From contig NZ_CP094526.1 in assembly GCF_029910095.1 (NCBI RefSeq), positions 1,054,001 through 1,118,000 of the forward strand: a stretch of DNA of 64,000 bases, written 5' to 3'. The notes under the pieces are model-generated. The model made no database searches and had not been told where the DNA came from. It worked only from the letters and a program-made list of their open reading frames with translations. Position 1 is the stretch's first letter. Every line of letters starts with the position of its first letter. The position numbers and the translations under genes were made by a program. This document shows, piece by piece, positions 51,259 through 59,194 of this stretch. This DNA comes from Bradyrhizobium sp. ISRA464 (lineage in GTDB: Bacteria > Pseudomonadota > Alphaproteobacteria > Rhizobiales > Xanthobacteraceae).

Positions 51259-52008
51259 TCAGTTCACGTGTGCCGGTCGCAGCGCGGCCTCCATGACAGG
51301 CGGCGCGTCGATATACTTGCTGACGCCGTGCTGGTCGATCACGAAGGTCGGCCGGAAATTCCTGACGTCGGAATCCTTGATCATCGCCATCCGGCGGTTG
51401 TCGAGCGTGAGCCAGCGGCCGTCGAGCCGCGCCGCGACGACGGCATGGTCCTCGCCGCCGAGCAGGTCATGCATGATGACGATCCGCAAATCATCAGGTG
51501 CGACGCCGGCCTCTCGCAGCGCCACGAATTTCGCGATGGCATAGTCCTCGCAGTCGCCGGCGCCCTTGGCGAAGGTGGCGAGGGGCGAGGTCCAGACGTC
51601 GATCTCGCCGTACAGCGCAAGATCGCTGCCCGGGCGGATCGCAAGATTGACGGCGCGATTGATCGTGCCAAGCCGGGCACGGCCGTCACGCGCCCGTCCG
51701 GCATCGATGATCGCCAGGAACCGCAGCGCCTCCGGCGACCCGCAGCCCTCGCGATCGCCGTCGCAGTGCGCAAGCTGAACAAGTTCATCGGCAAGCTGGC
51801 GCTGCACCCCGAGCCATTTTCTGTGCAGCCCGCCGTTGGCAAGCAGGGTGGTCGGCAACCCGAACGGCTCGGTTGACTTCCCGATCAGCTCCGCCGGACC
51901 GGGCGTCAACAGCGACGCGGCGTTCAGCTCGGCAGCCGGCGTGAGCCAGACCAGGCTGCAGACGAGCATGACGCCGCGCAGCGCGCGCGACTGAAGCGAG
52001 TCCGTCAT
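51259..52008 (-). CDS. Transglutaminase-like cysteine peptidase (BTLCP), LapG-type
   Basis: A 249-residue exported protein. An N-terminal hydrophobic segment (RALRGVMLVCSLVWLTPAAE) is a signal peptide or anchor. The catalytic triad of the LapG/DUF920 family is visible: Cys153 in GAGDCEDYAIAK, His188 in GGEDHAVVAA and Asp203 in LTLDNR. The flanking Asp/Glu of GDCED match the Ca2+-binding residues of LapG. LapG is a periplasmic protease that cuts the N-terminal retention module of giant adhesins and so releases biofilm. It is divergent from such a candidate adhesin at 52611, with a 602-bp intergenic gap. ATG at 52008 follows GGGGGTG. Confidence 0.88.
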   Translation of the reverse strand: MTDSLQSRALRGVMLVCSLVWLTPAAELNAASLLTPGPAELIGKSTEPFGLPTTLLANGGLHRKWLGVQRQLADELVQLAHCDGDREGCGSPEALRFLAIIDAGRARDGRARLGTINRAVNLAIRPGSDLALYGEIDVWTSPLATFAKGAGDCEDYAIAKFVALREAGVAPDDLRIVIMHDLLGGEDHAVVAARLDGRWLTLDNRRMAMIKDSDVRNFRPTFVIDQHGVSKYIDAPPVMEAALRPAHVN

Positions 52009-52362
52009 GGGACACCCCCGTCCGGGCATCGGTGGGGTGATCGTACACCCTGGCGTGACCGGATCGTTTCATACGTCAGGGTGGGACACGATGTTTTGAA
52101 TCTGCTTAAAACCCGTCGAATCGGGCCCGGATGCGCAAAAGACGCTGAAGGGCGCCTCGTCGGCGTCCCGAAAACTTTATCGATCTTGTGAACGCGTCCG
52201 GCGAACCTTTCACCGTCTGCCGGCGCCTTATCCTCGCTTTCTGGTTTAATCCGGCAGAGCTGTACGGAATTGTGCGATTTGTAAGCCAATTCACAGCCTT
52301 AGCCGGGAACTTGGGCTCAAATCCGGTCGGGAATTTGAGGGAAAATACAGGCAAGTAGAAAA
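52009..52362. other. 354-bp divergent regulatory region between protease and small ORF
   Basis: No gene is supported. It should hold promoters for the protease and the secreted-protein operon. AT-rich patches occur near 52270-52350. No known c-di-GMP- or cAMP-regulator site could be read with confidence. Confidence 0.4.
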
Positions 52363-52515
52363 ATGGCCGTCAATACCACGAATACGTGGACCAATACCTA
52401 CACAGCTCAAAACTTACCTCAGATTACCCGGAATCAAGCTCAAACCAGACGAGACTCGGCAGTAAGAGCCGCGGTCAACCCGTTCGAAAAGCGCGACGGG
52501 ATCGCCTTTGCGTAA
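52363..52515 (+). CDS. Small hypothetical protein, 50 residues
   Basis: ATG at 52363 to TAA at 52513-52515. It begins MAVNTTNTWTNTYTAQNLPQ and ends FEKRDGIAFA. The Thr/Asn-rich N-terminus and Arg-rich middle look protein-like. The ribosome-binding site is weak. It lies 95 bp upstream of the large FecR/VCBS gene on the same strand, and may be a leader or accessory peptide. It could also be chance. Confidence 0.4.
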   Translation: MAVNTTNTWTNTYTAQNLPQITRNQAQTRRDSAVRAAVNPFEKRDGIAFA

Positions 52516-52610
52516 GCACAGGCCGGTTTCGCCGGGTTCCATCAGATGATATGCAAGCATAGTCGTTTGCATATTCCATAAATATTTCCCCTTACGTGCG
52601 GTGATCCGCG

Positions 52611-55600
52611 GTGAACTTTGTCGATAAATTTGACGGCATCTTGCCGAGCCTGGACGCTCACGCCCGTGGGCAGGTCCATGTCGACAGCGTTTCGGGACAT
52701 GCGCCGCCCGGCGCAATCATCGTTGACGACGCCCAACTGCTGTTCACCGGCGATTTCAAACGTTCCGGCCTCGATCTGGTCCTGTCGAAGGATGATCGCG
52801 AGCTGGTCCTGCACGACTACTTCAGGGGTGAAAAACGCGCGCCCCTGGCCTCGCCCGACGGCGCGCATCTGACCGGCGACATCGTCAACGCGCTCACCGG
52901 TTACACACAATTTGCCCAGGCCGGCGGTGCTGTCGAGCCGCCGAAAGTCATTGGTCACGTCAGCAAGCTTGTCGGCAGCGCTACCGTCGTTCGCAACGGC
53001 GTCGCGGTCGTGCTGAACCAGGGCGACAATGTCTACAAGGGCGACGTGGTCCAGTCCGGCGCCGGCTCGACGCTCGGCATCACCTTTATCGACGGCACCG
53101 TGTTCGGTCTCGGGCCGAACGCGAAAATGGTGCTGAACGAAATGATCTACGACCCGAACGGGTCGAACAATTCATCGCTGCTGAGCCTGGTCCAGGGCAC
53201 GATCTCGTTCGTCGCCGGCGCGACCGCCAAGCATGGCGACATGAAGGTCGATACGCCGGTCGCGACCATGGGCATTCGCGGCACGGCGGTGCTGGTCGAA
53301 ATCGACTTCGACGTGCAGGGAACAGGCGGCGTGCCGCCGGCCAAATTCCAGGTGCTGGTCGAGCCGGACGGCACCACTGGCTCCTACATCCTGTTCGACA
53401 AGACCACGCTCAATCCGATCGCGACCGTCGATCGGGCCGGTACGCAAACCATCGTCAATGGCGCGGGCAGCGTCAGCTTCCTGTCGTCTGCGCAACTGTC
53501 GACCGATGCACAGAAGCTCATCTCCGACGTCTTCGCGCTCAAGTTCACCGACAATACCAATCCAAACACCAAGCTCACATCGAACTTCACCGACTCGATC
53601 GTCCCGACCACGACAGGCTTCAAGCTCGTTGGTGGCGATATCGTCGCGCCAACGATCTTCCTGCTGACCTTTGTCAACGGCCCGGCGCAGAATGTCGCGA
53701 CCAAGGGCCACGACCACGTCGCCGGGGCGCCCGAGACCGTGACGTTCAATGCCGCGTTTACCGAGCAGCCCGGGCTGACCCAAAGCGCGTCCCCTGACAC
53801 GGTTTCGAGCGTGATCAGATGGGTTGACGTCAACCTCGGCGATATACCAAGTGCAACGGCGAGCTTTACGTCGTTCACCTACCAGGACGCCCAGCACAAC
53901 GACGTCACCGCTTCGCTGACGGCCCAGCAACTCGCGGCCATCAAGGCGGTCGAGATCCCGCTGCTCGTTGAGCAAAACCCTCGCAACACCAACATCGGTT
54001 CCGCGGCCTGGACTTACAGCCTGCCGGATAGCGCCTTCGATTTCCTGGGGGCCGGCGAGACGCTGACGCTGACCTACACGGCGCGCGTCGACAACAATTA
54101 CGCGCTTCTCAACGAGACCGCGTTCAAGACCTTCACCATCACGATCACCGGCACCAACGATGTGCCGATCGTGACGTCGTTGGCGCAGGCGGCCACGATC
54201 ACCGAGACGCCGTGGACGACGCATTCCACCGTGCCGGATACGGCGCGTGGGACGGTCACCTTCACCGATCCGGACCTGACCGACACCCATACTGTCACCA
54301 TCACCGGCGTCACCGAGTCAGGCGTTACCACCGGCCTCGCCGACCAGGCGACCGTGCTGAGCTGGTTGTCGCTCGGGGCGCTCACCGATTCGACCGATGG
54401 CGTGACGGGATCGCGCTCCTGGACGTTCTCGGCCGCCGACAAGGATTTCGACTACCTCGCCGCCGGCGAGACGCTCACGCTCACCTACACGGTTCAGATT
54501 GACGACCATCACGGCGGCGTGGTCACGCTGCCCGTCACGATCACGATCGTCGGCACCGACGACAAGCCGGTGATGACGTCGCCGACGCAGGCCGCCGCGA
54601 TGACCGAAGCCCCCGGGGTGACCGGCTCGCTGAGGCCCGATACCGCGTCCGGCACGGTGACCTTCACCGACGTCGACCTCAGCGACACCCACAGCGTGAC
54701 CGTCGCTGATGTGACCGGGTCCGGTGTCACCACCGGTCTTGCCGACCGGGCGACCGTGCTGAGTTGGCTGTCGCTGGGAGCACTCGCCGATTCGACCAAT
54801 GGCGTGACGGGATCGCGCTCGTGGACGTTCTCGGCTGCCGACAAGAATTTCGACTATCTGGCCGTCGGCGAGACGCTGACGCTCGTCTACAGCATCCAGG
54901 TCGATGACCATCACGGCGGAATCGTTACCCAACCCGTCACGATCACCATCACCGGCACCAACGACGTGCCCGTCATCACGTCGGCCCCGCAGACGGCTGC
55001 AATTACCGAGATCCCGGATACGACCGGTTCGTTGAATCCGGATACGGCCTCGGGCGCGGTGACCTTCACCGATGTCGACCTTAGCGATACCCATACCGTG
55101 AGCGTCACCGGCGTGACCGAGGCCGGAGTTACCACCGGCCTTGCCGACCCGGAGACGGTGCTGAGCTGGTTGTCGCTGGGCACGCTGGCGGATTCGATCA
55201 ACGGTGTGACGGGATCGAGCCCTTGGACGTTCTCCGCAGCCGACAAGAATTTCGATTATCTCGCCGCCGGCGAGACGCTGACGCTCACTTACACGGTCCA
55301 GGTCGACGACCATCACGGCGGGGTCGTCACCCAGCCGGTGACGATCACGGTCACCGGCACCAACGACGCGCCCGTCGTCACGTCGGCCCCACAAGCCGCT
55401 GCGATCACCGAGTTGCCGGATACGACCGCTTCGTCCACACCGGACACTGCCAAAGGCACGATCACCTTTACCGATCCCGATCTCAGCGACACGCACAAAG
55501 TGTCCATCGCTGGCGTGACCGAGACCGGGGCGACTTCCGGCCTGCCCGACCAGAGCGTCGTGATGAGCTGGTTGTCCCTGGGCACGCTGGCGGATTCGAC

Positions 55601-56750
55601 CAACGGTGTGACGGGATCGAGCGCGTGGACGTTCTCCGCAGCCGACAGCAATTTCGACAATCTCGCCGCCGGCGAGACGCTGACGCTCGCCTACACGATC
55701 CAGGTCGAGGACGCTCACGGCGTGGTCGATCAGCCGGTCACCATCACCATCACCGGCACCAACGACGCGCCGACGCTCCCCGACCTTGGCACGGTCCTCG
55801 CTCCCGCGACCGACGGCAGCTTCGGCACGATGGTCGGGACGCTCCACGGGTACGATGTCGACGACGGCGAGACCGCAACGCTGACTTATGGTGCCCTCGA
55901 TCAAGCGCATCAGGCAACGAACACGGCGATCAAGGGCCTTTACGGCTCCCTGACGGTGAACGCCAACGGCACCTACACCTATGTTCCCGATGCCGCAATC
56001 AAGGCGCTCCCCGCAGGCGCCTACACCGACACGTTCGGCATCGAGACCACCGATGTTCACGGCGCCATGGGTACGGCCACGCTGACGATCGATATTCTCG
56101 GCGCCGGTGCCGTTCCGGTGCTCAATGTCGACAATCTCACCGTGACGCACGATGTCGAGAGCGGCATGGACACGATTTCAGGCCTGACCGTCGCGGATGC
56201 GGGCGCCAGCGCCAACGAGACCTTCACCCTGACCGCGACGGCCAGCTCGGGCAGCAGCGTCAATCCTGCGTCCGATGCGGGGGATCTGACCCACGTCAAC
56301 GCCACGCTGGCGTCCGGCCTCACCTATCACGAGGGTGGCGAAGCGCCGACGGACATGGTCACGATCTCCGTGGTCGACAGCCATGGCGCGAGCGATACGG
56401 TCAATCTGATCTTCGACGTCCAGCAGAATTCGACCGAACCGGTGACATTGACGGGCACCACCGCCAGGGATGTGCTGTTCGGCATGCCGGGTCATCAGGA
56501 CCAGTTTGTGTTCGCGCCGAACTTCAATCACGACACGATCATGAATTTCACGCCCGGTCAGGACCATATCGACCTGTCTGCGGTGGTATCGACCGCCGAT
56601 GCGACCACCTGGTTCAACCAGCATGTTGCGGTCTCCCCGACGAATTCGGCCGATACGCTGATCACTGTCGATGCCACCGACACCATTACGCTGCACGGGG
56701 TCGCCAAGGCGAGTTTGTCGCAGAACGACTTCATCCTTCATATCGGCTGA
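52611..56750 (+). CDS. Large secreted FecR/VCBS-repeat adhesin-like protein with type I secretion C-terminus
   Basis: A 1379-residue acidic protein. Residues 1-100 resemble a retention-like module seen in alphaproteobacterial RTX adhesins (AQLLFTGDFKRSGLDLVLS, LVLHDYFRGEKRAPLASPDG). Residues about 113-230 form a FecR-type domain (GDNVYKGDVVQSGAGSTLG, DTPVATMGIRGTAV). Four near-identical 134-residue VCBS-type repeats cover about 517-1051, each with VTFTD.DLSDTH, VLSWLSLG, FSAAD.NFDYLA.GETLTL and PVTITITGTND. A fifth divergent cadherin-like unit and a C-terminal M10/T1SS-like region (TGTTARDVLFGMPGHQDQF, PGQDHIDLSAVV) follow. No signal peptide exists, as expected for type I export. The GTG start has a poor ribosome-binding site. 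Confidence 0.8.
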   Translation: MNFVDKFDGILPSLDAHARGQVHVDSVSGHAPPGAIIVDDAQLLFTGDFKRSGLDLVLSKDDRELVLHDYFRGEKRAPLASPDGAHLTGDIVNALTGYTQFAQAGGAVEPPKVIGHVSKLVGSATVVRNGVAVVLNQGDNVYKGDVVQSGAGSTLGITFIDGTVFGLGPNAKMVLNEMIYDPNGSNNSSLLSLVQGTISFVAGATAKHGDMKVDTPVATMGIRGTAVLVEIDFDVQGTGGVPPAKFQVLVEPDGTTGSYILFDKTTLNPIATVDRAGTQTIVNGAGSVSFLSSAQLSTDAQKLISDVFALKFTDNTNPNTKLTSNFTDSIVPTTTGFKLVGGDIVAPTIFLLTFVNGPAQNVATKGHDHVAGAPETVTFNAAFTEQPGLTQSASPDTVSSVIRWVDVNLGDIPSATASFTSFTYQDAQHNDVTASLTAQQLAAIKAVEIPLLVEQNPRNTNIGSAAWTYSLPDSAFDFLGAGETLTLTYTARVDNNYALLNETAFKTFTITITGTNDVPIVTSLAQAATITETPWTTHSTVPDTARGTVTFTDPDLTDTHTVTITGVTESGVTTGLADQATVLSWLSLGALTDSTDGVTGSRSWTFSAADKDFDYLAAGETLTLTYTVQIDDHHGGVVTLPVTITIVGTDDKPVMTSPTQAAAMTEAPGVTGSLRPDTASGTVTFTDVDLSDTHSVTVADVTGSGVTTGLADRATVLSWLSLGALADSTNGVTGSRSWTFSAADKNFDYLAVGETLTLVYSIQVDDHHGGIVTQPVTITITGTNDVPVITSAPQTAAITEIPDTTGSLNPDTASGAVTFTDVDLSDTHTVSVTGVTEAGVTTGLADPETVLSWLSLGTLADSINGVTGSSPWTFSAADKNFDYLAAGETLTLTYTVQVDDHHGGVVTQPVTITVTGTNDAPVVTSAPQAAAITELPDTTASSTPDTAKGTITFTDPDLSDTHKVSIAGVTETGATSGLPDQSVVMSWLSLGTLADSTNGVTGSSAWTFSAADSNFDNLAAGETLTLAYTIQVEDAHGVVDQPVTITITGTNDAPTLPDLGTVLAPATDGSFGTMVGTLHGYDVDDGETATLTYGALDQAHQATNTAIKGLYGSLTVNANGTYTYVPDAAIKALPAGAYTDTFGIETTDVHGAMGTATLTIDILGAGAVPVLNVDNLTVTHDVESGMDTISGLTVADAGASANETFTLTATASSGSSVNPASDAGDLTHVNATLASGLTYHEGGEAPTDMVTISVVDSHGASDTVNLIFDVQQNSTEPVTLTGTTARDVLFGMPGHQDQFVFAPNFNHDTIMNFTPGQDHIDLSAVVSTADATTWFNQHVAVSPTNSADTLITVDATDTITLHGVAKASLSQNDFILHIG
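54159..55763 (+). repeat. Four tandem ~402-bp VCBS coding repeats
   Basis: Repeats begin at about 54159, 54561, 54963 and 55365, each 402 bp (the last 399). They share long stretches such as ACGTTCTC.GC.GCCGACAA and GGCGAGACGCTGACGCTC. The high similarity suggests recent duplication or gene conversion and makes the copy number likely to vary. Confidence 0.9.
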
Positions 56751-56850
56751 CCGGCGTGCGGTGCCTGGGGCGGCGTCGATCGTAAGCTGTCCCGCGTTGC
56801 GTGCGTCGTGCCCGATTGGAACAAGCTCCCGTGCATGATATCCAGATCGC

Positions 56851-59079
56851 ATGAAACGGCTGAGGGCGATACAGAGATCGTTCGCGCGACGCTTCGGCTA
56901 TGCGCGGCTGGCGTGCGTGGTGCTGCTGATCGGCATCGCCGCGCTGCGCGTCGTGGATCCGGCGCCGGTCGAGGAATTGAGGGTCCGGGTCTTCGACTCG
57001 TTCCAGCGCATCGATCCCCGCAAGAAGACGATCCGTCCGGTCACGATTGTCGATATAGACGAGAAAAGCCTGGCCAAGCTCGGCCAGTGGCCGTGGCCGC
57101 GAACGACCATCGCCGACATCATTATCAATCTGACCAGTCTCGGCGCAGCCGCGATCGGTTTCGACGTGGTTTTCTCGGAGCCGGACCGTCTCAACCCCGA
57201 TAGGGTCGCGGGTCAGATGCGGTTCATCGACGAGGTCACCAGGAAGCGACTGCGGGAGTTGCCGACCAACGACCAAATCCTGTCCGATGCAATCCGCCGG
57301 TCGCGCGTGGTGCTGGGCGAGACGGGGCTCGCGCAAGTGAGGTCGGAGCTCGACGAAACCCTGCCGACGACGGCGTTTGCGACGCTCGGCGAGGAAGCCG
57401 AGCCTTTTCTGTACCAGTTTGCCGGCTTGCTGCGAAACGTGCCTGTGCTGGAGCGCGCCGCCGCCGGGCGCGGCCTGTTCACGATCAAGACCGAGCGGGA
57501 CGGCATCGTCCGGCGGGTGCCGATGGTGATGCGGGCGCAGGGCATGCTGATGCCATCGCTCAGTCTCGAAATATTGCGGATCGTCTCCGGCACGCCGACG
57601 GTGCTGATCAAGACCGACAAGGCCGGCGTCAAGAGCATCAATCTGCGAGGGCTTGAGATCCCCACTGATCGCAACGGACAGCTCTGGGTGCATTTCGCGC
57701 GCCAGGATCCGTCGATCTATGTGTCCGCATCCGATGTTCTCGACGGAAATGTGCCGGTCAACAAGATATCCGGCAAGCTGGTGCTGATCGGTACCTCGGC
57801 GGTCGGATTGAACGACATCAAGACGACGCCGGCGTCGGCGGCGATGCCGGGCGTGGAGATTCATGCCCAGCTCCTGGAAAGTGCGCTGACCGGGGCCGTG
57901 GTGCAGCAGCCGAGCTACGGCATTGCGCTCGAGTTCTTTGGTGCGATGATCGTAGGTCTTCTGGTCATCGCTTTTGCGCCGAAATTCGGACCGGTGACGC
58001 TGGTCGCGGTCGGCGGGTTGTTCGCGTCGGTGCTGGTGGGCACATCCTGGTATTTCTACAGCCAGCACCGGCTGCTGATCGATTTCACCTATCCGCTGAT
58101 GTCGACCACGGCGATCTACCTCACGCTGATCTTCTCCGCCTTCGTGCGCGAGCAGCAGCAGCGCCGGCAGATCCGGACGCAATTCGTGCAGTATATGTCG
58201 CCCGCGCTGGTCGAGCAGCTCGCGCAGTCGCCGGAGAAGCTTGTGCTCGGTGGCGAGGAGCGCGAGATGACCATCATGTTCTCGGACATGCGCGGCTTCA
58301 CCTCGATCTCGGAGACCTACAAGCGCGATCCGCAGGGCCTCACGGCGCTGATGAATCGCTTTCTCACGCCGCTCTCGAATGCGATTCTCGTCCGCAAAGG
58401 CACGATCGACAAATATATGGGCGACGCCATCATGGCGTTCTGGAACGCGCCACTCGACGACAAGGACCACCAGATCAACGCCTGCGAAGCCGCGCTCGAC
58501 ATGCTGGAGAGGGTCGACGAGCTGAACCAGGCGCGCGAGCAGGAGGCGCGCGAAGGCGGTCACATCTACGTGCCTCTCAACATCGGCGTCGGCCTCAACA
58601 CCGGTACCTGCGTGGTCGGCAACATGGGCTCCGACGTGCGGTTCGACTATTCGGTGTTCGGCGACAGCGTCAATCTGGCGTCGCGCCTGGAGGGGCAATC
58701 CAAGGAGTACGGCTTCCCGATCATCGTGGGATCGCAGACCGCGCTAGCAGTGAAGGACAAATTCGCGATCCTCGAGCTCGACTTCATCATGGTGAAGGGC
58801 AAGAAGGAGCCCGAGGTGATCTATGCGATCGCCGGCCGCGAGGAGGTGGCGAATTCCGGCCGTTTCCAGCGGCTGCGCAACCTGACCATCGAAATGCTTG
58901 CCTGCTACCGCGGCCGCGACTGGGACGGCGCGCTCGCCGCGATCGAGCGCGGGCGCAAGACCGACGAGGCGCAGGCGCTGCAACAGCTCTACAGCCTCTA
59001 CGAGGCGCGCATCCGCGCCTTCCAGAAGGCCCCGCCGCCTGACGACTGGAATGGCGCATTCGCGCTGCTGACGAAGTGA
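56851..59079 (+). CDS. CHASE2-domain adenylate/guanylate cyclase
   Basis: A 742-residue membrane signalling protein. A first hydrophobic helix near residue 25 is followed by an extracytoplasmic CHASE2 sensor domain (about 40-330; RKKTIRPVTIVDIDEKSLAK, FARQDPSIYVSASDVLDG). Three helices follow at about 345-420. The class III cyclase domain (about 455-660) shows MFSDMRGFTSIS with a metal Asp, GTIDKYMGDAIMAFW and DYSVFGDSVNLASRLEGQ. These hold the metal, substrate and transition-state residues of an active cyclase. It makes cAMP (or cGMP) in the cytoplasm. It follows the adhesin-like gene by 100 bp on the same strand, but any coupling is inferred. Confidence 0.9.
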   Translation: MKRLRAIQRSFARRFGYARLACVVLLIGIAALRVVDPAPVEELRVRVFDSFQRIDPRKKTIRPVTIVDIDEKSLAKLGQWPWPRTTIADIIINLTSLGAAAIGFDVVFSEPDRLNPDRVAGQMRFIDEVTRKRLRELPTNDQILSDAIRRSRVVLGETGLAQVRSELDETLPTTAFATLGEEAEPFLYQFAGLLRNVPVLERAAAGRGLFTIKTERDGIVRRVPMVMRAQGMLMPSLSLEILRIVSGTPTVLIKTDKAGVKSINLRGLEIPTDRNGQLWVHFARQDPSIYVSASDVLDGNVPVNKISGKLVLIGTSAVGLNDIKTTPASAAMPGVEIHAQLLESALTGAVVQQPSYGIALEFFGAMIVGLLVIAFAPKFGPVTLVAVGGLFASVLVGTSWYFYSQHRLLIDFTYPLMSTTAIYLTLIFSAFVREQQQRRQIRTQFVQYMSPALVEQLAQSPEKLVLGGEEREMTIMFSDMRGFTSISETYKRDPQGLTALMNRFLTPLSNAILVRKGTIDKYMGDAIMAFWNAPLDDKDHQINACEAALDMLERVDELNQAREQEAREGGHIYVPLNIGVGLNTGTCVVGNMGSDVRFDYSVFGDSVNLASRLEGQSKEYGFPIIVGSQTALAVKDKFAILELDFIMVKGKKEPEVIYAIAGREEVANSGRFQRLRNLTIEMLACYRGRDWDGALAAIERGRKTDEAQALQQLYSLYEARIRAFQKAPPPDDWNGAFALLTK

Positions 59080-59091
59080 CGGGTAAAAACT

Positions 59092-59178
59092 CGTCAAGCG
59101 CGGGCTTGACCCGCGCATCCATCGCAAGAGAGCGCCTATTCTGATGGATGGATTGCCGGGTCAAGCCCGCGCATGACG
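59092..59178. repeat. Long palindromic intergenic element (CGTCAAGCGCGGGCTTGAC...GTCAAGCCCGCGCATGACG)
   Basis: The outer arms CGTCAAGCGCGGGCTTGACCC and GGGTCAAGCCCGCGCATGACG are inverted copies, with inner GATGGAT/ATCCATC. It lies between the convergent cyclase and binding-protein genes. It belongs to the same type as 16615-16703 and may terminate transcription from both sides. Confidence 0.8.
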
Positions 59179-59194
59179 ATGGGAAGTGATGGCG

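Noticed and set aside
54159..55763. Regular tandem repeats considered as CRISPR or satellite
   Set aside because: Units are 402 bp, coding and without spacers; they encode protein domains.
54318..56150. 610-residue open frame on the minus strand opposite the VCBS repeats
   Set aside because: It is a periodic shadow that simply mirrors the 402-bp repeats, with no recognisable domain.
56731..58698. 655-residue open frame on the minus strand opposite the CHASE2 cyclase
   Set aside because: Composition is shadow-like, and the plus strand carries the complete cyclase motifs.
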